Origin: Adiantum capillus-veneris
Taxonomy: Eukaryota > Streptophyta > Polypodiopsida > Polypodiales > Pteridaceae
DNA length: 64,000 nucleotides
Direction: 5' to 3'
NCBI GenBank assembly: GCA_014529385.2
Contig: CM043945.1
Span: 100,244,963-100,308,962 of the forward strand
Below, one piece after another: positions 53,615 to 64,000 of the stretch (within the stretch, counting starts at the first letter, position 1; each line of letters starts with the position of its first letter). The notes below the pieces were generated by a model. The model saw nothing but the letters and a program-made list of their open reading frames with translations, was not told where the DNA came from and did no database searches. Both the position numbers and the translations under genes were made by a program.

Positions 53615-54551
53615 TGAGTTCTCGGGTTGCCAAGCCTCACTCTATCTTATTGTAAAGATAGACAGAACCACATAAATAAATTGTGGGATAGAATCAACAT
53701 AAGTAGTGTATGGAGGCTACAAGATGTTGTCATTAGCTTGTGAAACACACCTAGTACCTAACTAGTGCATCACTCAATTGTATATCAGACAACAAAGGCT
53801 AATATAGTTAGCAACAAGTAGACCTTGATGACTCAACAAGCAAACAAAGTCCAATCTTCAACAAAATTATATGTCAAGAAGACAGAGACTAAACACACAT
53901 ACCTAGGACCTCAAGTCCAAGTTTCCACCACTTACTAAAAACCACTTATTATCTACATGTTTTGTTTTAACCTGCTCTTTTTTGGCTTGAAATGCACTCA
54001 ATAGCGTATGAATGTTTCCCTAATACTTCTCTTATACTTAAAATGCAATTAGAATGCTTAGATATTGAGTTATCAACCTCAGAGAATCATCGCAAGATAC
54101 TTACAATGTCATGTAGAGATTTTAGATGCAAACACGTTGAAGCAAACCGTACTCCAAACAGACAATCCACAAGGAGGAACGAGAAAGAGGAAAAAGAGGG
54201 AGAGTACACAATGCTGAGAGACAGAACAAATGCTTATTCCCCAGAAACTTCATAATGGTTTGTATAAAAAATGGCTTTTATACTTTAGTTAAGATTTTTA
54301 AAATGTCAAACAGACTCAAATCTAGGGTAGAAAAGGATAAAAAATCACATATGGGTAATTACAAACTGAAAGCTCATAGCCCAAACTCTTTATAAGCTTT
54401 GAAAAGAAATTATAAGTACAAATTTGGACATGATGGGTTTTTATATAAAAAATCTAATTATGAGCTCAAAATGAAGTCGCTTTGGTAGGTTGCCGCTAAC
54501 AATAGGCAATACGAGGCAAAGTGCAAAATTTTGGGTAAAAAATTATTCACA
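53615..54551 (-). repeat. Putative C1 LTR
   Basis: On the plus strand it starts TGAGTTCTCGG and may end TTATTCACA, where C2 gag sequence begins. No second C1 LTR is present, so the boundaries rest on comparison with Gypsy A and C2 only. Confidence 0.4.
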
Positions 54552-54559
54552 CTGGCTTA

Positions 54560-55457
54560 ACCATTTGGTCAAACTTGAGCAAAATTGTACCATTACATCC
54601 CCATAGTTATAGAACACATCCTTGAGCCCAAAATTCAAATTGAACCTCAAGCATTTCATGTATTGGACATTCCTGTCAAGCTTTAGTCGATAATAAAACT
54701 TGCTGGTCATATGGTTTTTCCCATTTCCAAGGATAGCACACCATTTAGGTGGCCTCATTGGTTACATGGTTTTCCCTTCTGGTGGATCTTGTCTTAGCCC
54801 TCGCGTTGGCATCAGTTGCATGTTGTTTATCATGTCATTCATTTGTTCGAGCATGTCATCTATGAAATTCATAGAAGTTTCCATAGTGGGTCCTACTTGT
54901 GCTAGCATAATAGATGTAGTCTGCTTACTCTGTGTATCTTTCATAGTGGTCTCTTCACTAAAAAATTGTGTATCCCCCAAGTCTATCACATCCATGATGC
55001 ATGCTTCCAAGGTAGTAAGTTTATCACCACCATAAAGTATAGCATGCAACTCCTTCTTAAGTAGACCTTCAAGGAACAATGATAGAAGCCTCTTCTTCAT
55101 TGGAATTGAAATCTACCATTGTATTACTTCATTCTACTCACACACTCCCTCACAAACTCTCCTTCTTTTTGTTTAAAGATATATATCTATGCTACTACCC
55201 CATTAATTGTCCATACTTCCAAAATATCTCTCAGTTGGTCCAAATCTTTGATCTAATTTAGGTCCCATTTCTATGATCATACCCTTGATCGAGTAGCCCT
55301 GATATTTGGTTTGTTTGACTTCTCTGAGGGTCATCATGAAAAATCTATTATTGAAACAATCCCTAAGGAGATGTACATGAAAATTTGTTGCACATTTTTT
55401 ATTGATCTTGAAGATATACATAATCTTTAAAGGTATTAATTCTTGGCTTTGCATGTG
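54560..55457 (-). pseudogene. C2 gag fragment
   Basis: The frame 55100-54762 contains KKRLLSLFLEGLLKKELHAI and TLEACIMDVIDLGD, which align with LFLEGLLKKEHHAILY and TLEECLSDDIELGD of Gypsy A gag. Further frames at 54758-54543 and 55469-55203 belong to the same decayed gene. No zinc knuckle is visible. Confidence 0.7.
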
Positions 55458-56164
55458 TGAGGTTCCCACCCCACCGTATCAAACGGCGGATCTGATGGTG
55501 AACCTGGTGGCCACTAGATCTATAGCGGAAGCAAACAAAGTGGTTCAGGGTTCAACTAGCGGATGATCTCTCATCACAAAGTGAATCGAGTTTGAGCCTA
55601 CTAGCAAGGAGATCTAGCTCCACCTCGCAGGGGAAGCGTACTTATCCTATCTAGCGATCCTAAGACCCACCTTCCAAGAGGAGAGAAACCTCGAGTGCCT
55701 TTGTCCCCATGTTTCATAGGCATGTACACTTGAGGCTTTGCCACTCTAGGGGCAATGAGTATTACTAGTATCGATTTCACACTATGGGGACAGAGAGTTC
55801 CCGACCAATCGGGACCACCCTTCTCATAGGCATTGGCAACCTGAGCCAAGCCCCCACTTTCCACCCCAACACTCACACTTCCTTGTGTGTCCTAATTACT
55901 ACCACAATGATTGTTCAACATAAACATTCCTTGATTAGATTCTGAATCACAATGTTCGTTAAGACAGCCCTTCAATCAGTATTGCAAAGCGGCACCAAGA
56001 TATTATTCTAGTAAAAATTCTACTCAAACTTATTCATTAAAATTCCAATGTTCTGGAGGTAAAACATCCCCCCTCTAGCGAGAGTTTACTCCTCCCGTTG
56101 TCGCCTAGCTTCCCATACAACTAGGTATGTCCACCGCATAGAAAGCACAACATGGAAATTCCCA

Positions 56165-56270
56165 AGCTTAACCAGAAGACGTGGGTTCCCACCGCTTAAC
56201 CAACAGTCGTGGGTATCCACCGCTTAACCAGAAGGACGTGGATTCAAGAGCCCTTAACCAGGAACTCTAC
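56165..56270. repeat. Short tandem repeats (~34 bp) around CTTAACCAGAAG-ACGTGG
   Basis: Three and a half imperfect units, each with CTTAACCA...CGTGG(G/A)T(T/A)...CCACCG. No function is evident. Confidence 0.65.
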
Positions 56271-56547
56271 CCCCTGTGATGAGGAGGGGGTTCGGACTAG
56301 TATCAACATTGGAAATAGAATGAACATGCCGAGCTGAATTTTTCTTAGCAGACATTCTTTCCTATTGCAAACAGTATATCCATCAATCATTTCTTTCCTA
56401 CTTTAGACTTAATGTACAAATGAATTTGAATGCGGAGGTTTCCGTTGGATTTCTCCAACATGTTTGGGGGTATATTCTTTCCTAGCTAAACGTGTGCAAT
56501 GTTAAATTAAACAAATGAATAAAATTGTGACCTACCTCTTCCATTTC

Positions 56548-56676
56548 TTAATCAATGGCTCGTGATATGGCCGGTGCTTGTTCGTCCATGGGAGCTTTTC
56601 CCTTTCCATTCACATTGCTCGTTCCCGCCTCGCGATCGTGGGCACCACCGAAGCGAGTTCTCTTAACCGGGGCCAT
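56548..56676 (-). CDS. Small ORF (42 residues), unknown
   Basis: The ATG at 56676 on the minus strand opens MAPVKRTRFGGAHDREAG and ends SRAID before a TAA. It is basic at its start and locally GC-richer than its surroundings. It could be the beginning of a gag-like protein of the unclassified insertion with the rest in later exons or lost. No domain is recognised. Confidence 0.3.
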   Translation of the reverse strand: MAPVKRTRFGGAHDREAGTSNVNGKGKAPMDEQAPAISRAID

Positions 56677-57466
56677 TTTATACTCACTACTTAAACTTGA
56701 AGAAAAGAACTAAAGTCCGAGAGCATCATAACAATCCAAATGGTATATTAGAATCATTGATCAATCCTCCTTATGCAAGAGGGTTAGAGTTTTCCTTAGA
56801 GACCTAGTAATTTTTATGGGTAATACTTTACTTATCCTATGGGAACCGGCTCTAAAGTTAATTACTTGGCTCAGATGATTAAGGAATTTCAGAATTTTAC
56901 TACTAATTTACAAGAGAGATGAATTAAACAAGTTCGATCACGTTAGTAGTGCAATAACAAAGATGCAGAGTGACCGCATGCATAGGTGTTAGGAAATTTT
57001 CTTCTTAGTGGCCTAATGAAGGATTAATTTTACCTTAATCACATCTTAATGTGTGGAAAAATTGAATCTAACTTAATTACAACACTATTGACTGGTAAAA
57101 GAATGAATTTCATCAAATTTACATTATTACCGGCGCTATGCTGCCTAGAGAGAAAAATCTCTCCTAATCATGTATTAATCATTGATTAAGAGTGATGAAT
57201 GGCTTTATAAATTAGCTAATTGAATGATGATTATGTAATGGAGTATAGCTATGGAGATTTAGAGAGCATCTATTGGAAATTATAGCTAGGATTAAGCATA
57301 GTAGACGAGGAATTAAGAGAATAATGAAGAGAATTACAGAAGAGCATAAATCAAATCATGATTACCGTGATTAGGGGCTGAAAATCCTCTTGATTTTTTG
57401 ATCCAAATGAGTTCAGTTCTCAAGACGAGAATTCGGCAGCACCTCCCCAAGGTGTGTGTGTGTACT

Positions 57467-57468
<2 letters not shown>

Positions 57469-57528
<60 letters not shown>
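57469..57528. repeat. (GT)n microsatellite
   Basis: About 60 bp of uninterrupted GT repeat, preceded by a shorter (GT)n at 57452-57463. Confidence 0.95.
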
Positions 57529-57529
<1 letters not shown>

Positions 57530-58327
57530 CACACCTTTAAATAGGCTCCTCAAGGCTGAAAATCGATCTGGGTTGCTATAAGCATCTGAGTGAGCACTCA
57601 GTTAATGCATTGGCAAGTCTAGTTGCCTACCCACCAAGTGTCCAGTTGGCTAGTTTAACTGGTTCTCACACCCACTCTCTAGCATGGAAACTCACCTACA
57701 ACTCCCACAAGGAAAGAGGGCGCCCCCTAGCTGCTCAAGCTGTCTCAGAGTGGCCTGGAACCTGCTCCCACACAGCCTCGAGCCCCGGTGCCTCCTTGCA
57801 CAACTATAGGAAAAATTGGTTTTAGGCTAAAACAACCCATACGAGTCGGAATTTAATGCCGTAAATTGCTATACTAAGCTCTAACTAAGGCGTATTGGTC
57901 CGAGTACTTGCCATATTTAGCAGCCCCCGGGGTCCGAAAATGCATTTTTTTCAAATTCAGGGTACGGGTGCAGTTTTTCAAGACGATCAAAACTGGACGG
58001 TTTGGGTGACCAAAAACTTACTATTTTTGAAATTTTTTCACAAAAATTATTTTAATTCACATTTTGAAGCTTTATATTCTAAACATCATGGCACTAACAG
58101 AATTTGAAAAACTGCTAAAAATGGTAACTTTTTCCATTATGATCTTTTCATGGTACAATGGTGCTATTTTAGCTCGGGGTCGGAGACCTTACAGCATGAG
58201 CTATCCAAAACAAATCTGTCACATTATTATCCTCCCAACAATAGACTCCTAGTCTTCTATTATCAATTGGTATATGCATTAGATTTTTGACATCAACCTA
58301 ATCATAACCTTATAATTCTAACAAAAG

Positions 58328-58697
58328 CACTAGAAAGAGGATGGGGTCTAGGAGGGTCTCTTTATTTGCATGAGATTATGGAGGTGATTAACATTTGAAC
58401 GGAAAGATACATGCCATGTGTGCAACAATGGTGGGTGTGTAAGAAAGGTGTCCTACATATGATCTCCGATTTGAGTGGAGATTATAGATCTAGAATCTAC
58501 ACGCCTAGTTACATGATATACTTTTTCCTGCTAGATTTTAAACCTTTTGGGGGGAAAACTTGAATTCAAATAAGCTAGCCGTTTTACATGTTTGAATTCA
58601 AAAATTGTCCATTTATTGTTTTCTTAAATACTAAAGGTTTGACTCCCTTAAACTGCTAAATAAAGAGGCCCTCCTAGACTCCATTCTCTTCCTAATG
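58328..58697. mobile_element. 370 bp inverted-repeat element (MITE-like)
   Basis: The left end CACTAGAAAGAGGATGGGGT continues CTAGGAGGGTCTCTTTATTT; the right end is the reverse complement with about six differences over 40 bp. It interrupts C2 at a point where C1 reads ACAAAAGTGGTCC without a break. The target duplication is unclear (at most one or two bases). There is no coding capacity. The first six bases equal those of the TTAA element but the rest differs. Confidence 0.75.
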
Positions 58698-58699
58698 GT

Positions 58700-59020
58700 G
58701 GTCCTTCTTTGGTAATCATGCTTGGAATTAGTGTATCTACTTGCATTTCCCACTTGTCCAGAGTATTTAGATTCAGAGTCTTTAAATATTACACTTTGCT
58801 TTGGTCCATGTAGAAGGTCTCCTGTTTATTGGCTCTAACCTCCTCTTCAAATTCAACACTATGGTCATCGAACCTAACCATGTAATCCTCATTAGGATCC
58901 AAATTATTCAAATCTCCATGAGTAATGGTCTTGTGATATGTCAGTATATGGATAACCCTAGTTCTTTCCTAGCACTTCAGTTAGTGGAAAAGGAAGACAT
59001 CTATAAAGTCGAATCGTAGT
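58700..59020 (-). pseudogene. C2 gag N-terminal fragment
   Basis: Minus-strand reading of about 58950-58800 gives TYHKTITHGDLNNLDPNEDY, MVRFDDHSVEFEEEVRANKQ and then ETFYMDQSKV. It is the best-preserved copy of this family motif in the window. Confidence 0.65.
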
Positions 59021-60803
59021 AAGTGTCTAACACTTCTTTAACTATGTTCTCTAAAGGTCTTCCTTGGTTAATACTCTCATCCCATGACACTCTACTCTTC
59101 ATTTCTTAGTTAAAACCCCCCTTTTCTAGAACATGCCTGATCTAAGATACATAAAGAGAAATAATACTCAATGAAATTGAATACTTGGCCTTTAGAACCA
59201 ATGCCAATCCATTTTAGTTGGCACAATTCTTATTTTTTGAGCTATCTCTTAGTTTCATCTTGATCTTGACTAGTTATTTGAATTCAAATAGTCTCCAAGT
59301 CAGTCTTTTAGCGGCAAGTTTGTACAATATCTCCTCGTTAAAGCTTTTAGTATCACTTTGCAAATGTAACCAAAGGACCAATCTGTAACATTGAATTCCT
59401 AAAATCTTAGTTTCAAGTATCAACCAATGTCAAAATGACTCCAAATTTCTTAAGTTGTGTATGTGATAGGTTTTTTACCCTTGGCAACCAAAAAGTTTCA
59501 AGAAATAAACTCTCTAGCTAGTAATTATTAGCATGATTTTGCACTTCCGATGATCCCCACTAACTAAGCATATGTATTATGATCAAAGAAATCTGGATCA
59601 ATTTTCAATAAATTTGGACAAGTATTGCACAAATTTTCACCTATTGTAGTGATTTGTAGACTTTGATACAAAATAATTGTCAATCTCAATCAAAACTACT
59701 TCAAATCACTTGAAATTTGGGACATACACTCTATTACTATAGTAGATCAAAGTTCCAAGTTTTTGTCCAAGTTTTTTGATAAACACTAGTTGTACACATT
59801 ATTATGAGTAGGCAATTTAACAAGTTTCATGAGTTTTGGATCACTTGAAAAAACCACTCTTATTATCTTGCGCAAAAAATGCTTATTATCTTTTGACTCA
59901 GAATGAATATTTTTTTCAAAGTTTATTGACCCACACTAGTTGTACACACTATGGATAGGTAACTCGACAAGTTTCATGATCTTTGGATCACTTGAAAAAG
60001 TCACTCTTATAATCGCTCAAAAAACAAAGATTGTTTTCAAAGTTTCTTGACCAACATTAGTTGTACACACTATGCATATGTCATTAGGAATGTTTCACAA
60101 TGTTTGAAGAAAGTTTGAAGTTTCTAGCTCCCTTTTTTTAACTATTGTTAGATTTTAGAGAAATATGGCACAATCGGCATTGAATAGCTCCAACTGACAC
60201 CAAATTTGAAACATAAGCTTGATACACAATGGGTTCACATGTTGTATGATCAATTGATGAAAGTTTTGTAATTTTAAAGACCAAAAAAGTAATCTTGATT
60301 ATTATCTTGGTGCCCAGATTTGTAAGATTTTCAACTTTAGATAGTTTCCACAACTATACAAGGTATTTTAAAGTTTGTCAACAAGTTTCAACAACTTTGA
60401 ATTAGTTTTGGTGTACTTACTTACACTTACAAGATTATTAGAGATGAAAGCAGATCAAGAATCAATTTCCAAATCAAATGAGATCAAAACTTCTTGGCAA
60501 CAAGACCCTTAGCTGACCCAAAGCTAAATTTTAGCCTTGGGTTTTTTATGAATTAAGTGCTCCTTAACTGTTAAATTTCAAACTATAACATAGTCCAACT
60601 CATCAACCACTTAAAAACAACCTAATCTATGCCTAAAAGGTCCTTGGAAAGTACTACTACTCCCAAGATACCTCTACATAGTTGAAGATGACACTTATGA
60701 ACCATGCGGTTTCTAAAAGATGGTGTTTTTCTCTAGGTAAACCTAGAGGAAATAATGGACAAAGATATCCAAGCATGATGTTTTCTCTAGTTTAGGTCAC
60801 CTC
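59021..60803 (-). other. C2 leader
   Basis: It is collinear with the C1 leader (51850-53591) with small indels. It contains the same decayed repeats, including CTTATTATCTTTTGAC and CTTGATTATTATCTTGG motifs. No gene. Confidence 0.55.
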
Positions 60804-60826
60804 ATCCCCACCAATGGTGCCAAATG
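60804..60826 (-). other. C2 primer-binding-like site
   Basis: The minus strand reads TTTGGCACCATTGGTGGGGA, aligned with the sites in C1 and Gypsy A. Confidence 0.5.
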
Positions 60827-60890
60827 TGAGTTATGGGGTTGCCAAGCCTCACTCTATCTTATTGTAGAGAAAGAAATAACCACATACATA
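60827..60890 (-). repeat. C2 LTR start, truncated
   Basis: The first ~60 bases (TGAGTTATGGGGTTGCCAAG onward) match the C1 LTR and then the similarity stops. Confidence 0.45.
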
Positions 60891-61629
60891 CATATCATAC
60901 CATTGTCATGCAGCTCCTCTCCCATGCTAAGAAAGATAACAAGAAGATGCAGATCAAGCTAAATTGAAGCTTGCCTAATTAAGGATCAGTGTTCAAGGCT
61001 TCCTAACAAGCTAGTTTTACGATTCATTTATGCCAGATGCGAATTTAAAAGGCCTAAAAATTCCTTAATGATGCTTAAAAAGAGTATTCTTGGAGTGAGC
61101 ACAAATGGGTGTTTATGATCTAGAACTACAGTGCTTGAAGTGCTCTATCGGTCTGTCTTTACGGCTTGTCGATTGGAGCTACGGTGAAGAAGTTAAGGCA
61201 GTTTGAAGTTTGAGTCAATTGCAGATCTATACTGGATTGGGCAAGTGCAACTAAGGGATTATAAATGAAGTGAATGCATGAACTTAAAGTGCTCACTTTG
61301 TGGAGCATGTGGGTCTTTTTAGATCATCAATCAAAGATTTGGTTGCCAAGTTATTACTAGTTTAAGTTTCCCTGGGGCCAATTTCAAGCCAGGTCGGTCG
61401 GCTCGATCAATGTGTCATCTGGGAATTTTACAGCCTAGCAAGGATTTGTATGGAGACTATATGATGAATGAAGGCTAAAGGGATTTATAGATTGCCAAAA
61501 TTAGAGTCCGGAGCTGAAAGAAATTAATGCTTGACTTCGGTGACAATCAATGTCATCTTATGCAGTACATAAAAAGCAAGATATGCCCGATATGTTTGTG
61601 GCAAAGAAGCTCAGGGTAGTTTTAGCTAA
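60891..61629. other. Unassigned sequence before the PPR-like fragment
   Basis: No frame longer than ~60 codons and no repeat known from elsewhere in the window. It could be decayed flanking host DNA. Confidence 0.4.
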
Positions 61630-61830
61630 ATGAGGAGGGAATGCATTCTAGTAAATGCAATCACTTATAATTTCATCTTGAGGGCATGTGGCACTATTCA
61701 AGAACTTGTTATGTGCATCCAAATTCACAATGATATTGTTAGTCAAGGACTAATGGAGGAGGATAATGTGCTTAACAATTCTTTGATCGATGCACATGCC
61801 AAATGTGGTGCATTTATGGAGAATACAGGC
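61630..61830 (+). pseudogene. PPR-repeat protein fragment
   Basis: The frame from 61630 begins MRRECILVNAITYNFILRAC and continues QIHNDIVSQGLMEEDNVLNN and SLIDAHAKCG. This is the pattern of plant pentatricopeptide (PLS-type) repeats: N-x-x-T/I-Y near a repeat start, then the QIH...V.N.L.D.Y.KCG block. About two repeats are visible. After KCGAFME the similarity ends, and the frame runs on into purine-rich sequence to 61992. There is no neighbouring PPR sequence, so this is an isolated fragment, perhaps carried by or left beside the LINE. Confidence 0.65.
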
Positions 61831-62059
61831 CAAATGGCTGCCCAAGTTTTTTTATTTAAGCAAGTGGCCTCCCACTATGGAACCAATGGCCGCCCAATAG
61901 CCAAAATGAGGGCATTAAGTGGGAAAGAGAAAGAAAATGAAGGGAGGAGGAGGCTATTTATACGGGGGGCCATGCAAAAGGGAGGCAATTGAAGAGGGAA
62001 CGAGGAGGAGGAGGGTTAGCTTGAGAAGAGGGGAGCAAGGAGTCGGAGAGGAGGAAGAA

Positions 62060-62063
<4 letters not shown>

Positions 62064-62121
<58 letters not shown>
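62064..62121. repeat. (CT)n microsatellite
   Basis: About 58 bp of CT repeat directly before the LINE sequence. It is followed by a 21 bp direct repeat, TTTGTGGAGTGGAACCAATGG, at 62121-62141 and 62148-62168. Confidence 0.95.
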
Positions 62122-62124
<3 letters not shown>

Positions 62125-64000
62125 TGGAGTGGAACCAATGGTGTATCTTTGTGGAGTGGAACCAATGGATTTACATGTAGAAGACATAATGGGGATAGTG
62201 TGATTGACTATATGCTACTCTCTGAAGCCATCATGTATCGCATAAAGAGTTTTATGTTTGGTCAATGGACCCCGGAATCCGACCATCGCACCTTATGTAT
62301 TGACCTTTCATGTGGAGAAGCAACTAAGCATAATAATCTCAGCCAAAGGAAAGAGAAGTTATCACTATGTATGGATTTCAAACGAGCACCAATGTACATT
62401 GAAATGGTTGAGCAAAAATTATGGATGACAAAGCTTCAATGTGATGCACCATTGGAAACTATATGGGAAGATTTCAAGAAAGCTATTTGTTCTTGTGCGG
62501 AAGAATGCTTTGCCATAAAGCATCTCCATGGTATGAACAAAGATAGATCACGCAAAAGGTGGTTTGATAAAGAATGTCAAGATGCTCGAAAGTCCTTGAT
62601 AAAGCTTGATGCAACTATGGACAAAGACAACTATCAAAGTCATTTGCATACATACAAGGCATTGATTCAAAAGAAGAGAAGAAGATGGGAAGTAAAGCAA
62701 CAAGAATTTCAAGTCCAAGAAAAGGCACATGCATGTGGAAGATTTTGGAGAAACTTGAGAGGCAAGCGGGTTGAGAATTTTGGTAACTTGAGTCTAGTGG
62801 ATATGTACACACATTGTAGGCAATTATATGAGCAAGAAAATACTGAAAAAATGCCATTTTATGGTTCACTCCCATGTATGCCGTCTTTTTTTACTATTGA
62901 GGATGTATGCGGTGGGCTTGAAAAGTTGGCCACTCGCAAAACGGGAGATCTTCAAGGTATCAAGCCGGAGATGATCAAATGGACGGGAGATTTTACCCAT
63001 GAGTGGATGTGTGATATGTTCAACCTTGCACTTCAACATGGTATGCCTTATGATTGGAGTACTAATTGGGTTAAGCCTTTGCATAAAGGAGGGGATGTAA
63101 AGAATGTAAGCAACTACCGGACTATAATGATTGGGTCTCTTATGGAAAATTTGTTTGGGTGCATAATGGAGATGAAATTGAGTGATTGGGCTGAAGAGAA
63201 TGACAAGCGTGCAAAGGGACAAGCGGGTTTTCGTCGATGCCATAGCACCATTGATCATCTTGTCACTCTTCATGTTCTCATGGAGGAAAGTCGGTTGAAA
63301 GGCAAGCGATTGTATTGTTGTTTTGTGGACTTTAAGAAAGCCTTTGATATGATTCCACGTAACAATTTGTGGAGAAGGATGGAAGAACTCCAACTGCCAA
63401 GTGAGTTTATGCTTGCGGTTTCTGGAATCTATGAGAAGGTGATTTGTCAATTGCGCATGGGAAGAGAAATTTCAAAAAAATTTGTAAGCACTATTGGGGT
63501 TAAACAAGGATGTCCATTGTCACCAACTCTCTTTGCTCTATGCATCGATCAATTGGAACAAATGGTACTTGACTTTATGCAAGAAGAAGGCATTGAAGAG
63601 GTCACTATTTGCAATGCGGTAATCATGCTTTTGTTGTATGCGGATGATGTAGTGCTTCTAGCACACACTTTAGAAGATGCACAAAAGCTTATGGTTGTCC
63701 TTGAGAACTTTTTCTTGCATAGTGGGCTGATTGTAAATGAATCCAAAACAAAGGTTATGCTTGTGAAAACCAACCATAAGGAGAAGCCATGCATTGTGTA
63801 CAACAACGAGACACTTGAAGTTGTTGAGAGCTTTAAGTACCTTGGCCTTGAGGTTCCATCCAATCACAAGTGGCATGAATGTGCTATGCGTCGTTTGGAA
63901 GCGGGAAAGAGAGCATATTATGCATTTGAGAACATGTGTAATGCGAGAAACATCAAGTGTTGGGTTCTCAAGAAGTATCTTTTTGATGCATTGGTGACAC
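62122..64000 (+). CDS. LINE (non-LTR) endonuclease-reverse transcriptase, 5'-truncated and running off the window
   Basis: One frame is open without a stop from before 62122 to the window end, over 620 codons; the first ATG in it is at 62212. It starts with the tail of an exonuclease-endonuclease-phosphatase domain (RRHNGDSVIDYMLLSE, then TPESDHRTL). A Lys/Arg-rich linker follows (SRKRWFDKECQDARKSL). The RT begins near 63065 (WVKPLHKGGDVKNVSNYRTI) with QAGFRRCHSTIDHL, YCCFVDFKKAFDMIPR, GVKQGCPLSPTLFALCID and the catalytic LLYADDVVLLA at 63637-63648. It would nick target DNA and prime reverse transcription there. The upstream endonuclease is missing, replaced by the CT tract. The intact RT frame suggests a recent insertion. 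Confidence 0.85.

Larger units (their letters stand above)
51456..54551 (-). mobile_element. C1: decayed 5' half of a Gypsy A-family element
   Basis: On the minus strand it has a putative LTR (53615-54551), a PBS-like site, a leader and the first part of gag. It is clearly collinear with C2 (58240-60890) and more distantly with Gypsy A. The match starts at ATTGGTATATGCATTAGATT on its left edge. Everything downstream of the gag N-terminus is missing. Confidence 0.65.
55458..58228. mobile_element. Unclassified ~2.8 kb insertion in C2
   Basis: The insertion is defined by collinearity: C2 gag breaks after GGCTTTGCATGTG and resumes at TATCCTCCCAAC, where Gypsy A has only ~35 intervening bases. 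It begins TGAGGTTCCCACCCC. It holds a ~34 bp repeat near 56165-56270, a small minus-strand ORF at 56548-56676, and a long (GT)n. I could not find clear terminal repeats or a target duplication; it may be a solo LTR or a degraded LTR element. Confidence 0.45.
54560..60890 (-). mobile_element. C2: decayed 5' half of a Gypsy A-family element with two insertions
   Basis: Minus-strand order from the right: LTR start at 60827, PBS-like site, leader, gag N-terminus, and gag domain at 55100-54560. It is interrupted by a 370 bp inverted-repeat element (58328-58697) and an unclassified ~2.8 kb insertion (about 55458-58228). Comparison with C1 and Gypsy A shows where the sequence rejoins (GCATGTG on one side, TATCCTCCCAACAATAGACT on the other). 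Confidence 0.65.

Noticed and set aside
61919-62203. 94-codon plus-strand frame ending in Leu/Ser repeats
   Set aside because: It passes through purine-rich sequence and the CT tract; the LINE frame that continues past it is a different one.

Overview
The window reads as nuclear DNA of a land plant with a large, repeat-rich genome. It is almost wholly a nest of transposable elements: Ty3/Gypsy and Ty1/Copia LTR retrotransposons, a CACTA (En/Spm-type) DNA transposon, short inverted-repeat elements and a LINE. The Copia primer-binding site, the tnp2/DUF4218/DUF4216 transposase, a PPR-like fragment and an HMA-like fragment all point to plants. The general look of the LINE and PPR fragments makes me think of a fern or another spore-bearing vascular plant; that is an impression, not evidence. 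I see no intact ordinary host gene, no tRNA or rRNA gene and no CRISPR array.

Layout. (1) About 0.9-23.7 kb holds an old Gypsy element (family A) on the minus strand, reading from a PBS-like site near 22.8 kb through a long leader, gag, protease, RT and integrase to about 1 kb. It is broken by three insertions: a 1.33 kb TTAA-flanked inverted-repeat element (5864-7190), a complete 5.0 kb Copia element (9802-14814, target duplication TGCTT), and a 4.9 kb non-autonomous LTR element with only a gag-like ORF (element I, 15877-20770). (2) 23,732-49,237 is one composite Gypsy insertion of a second family (family B, element II, plus strand, target duplication CCGT). Its leader is broken by a 7.7 kb CACTA transposon (24928-32601). 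Its pol is broken by a further family B insertion (element III, 37668-46799, target duplication ACGT), itself a rearranged tandem LTR-internal-LTR-internal-LTR structure. (3) 49.2-51.4 kb is microsatellite-rich unassigned DNA. (4) 51.4-60.9 kb holds two more decayed family A 5' halves (C1 and C2, minus strand); C2 is interrupted by an unclassified 2.8 kb insertion and a 370 bp inverted-repeat element. (5) 61.6-61.8 kb has a PPR-like fragment, and 62.1 kb to the window end has a LINE whose endonuclease-RT frame is open for over 600 codons.

How the parts relate. Element I shares LTRs, PBS, polypurine tract and the start of gag with the RT-bearing elements II and III, so it looks like a parasite of family B. 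All three family B insertions carry 4 bp target duplications. The CACTA element has a spliced tnp2-type transposase gene and a second Transposase_24-like gene, each interrupted by a single TGA, and between its left end and the transposase lies an apparent captured host HMA-domain fragment. Most nonsense changes in the LTR elements look like C-to-T (or G-to-A) changes, often CAG to TAG, as expected for decay of methylated repeats.
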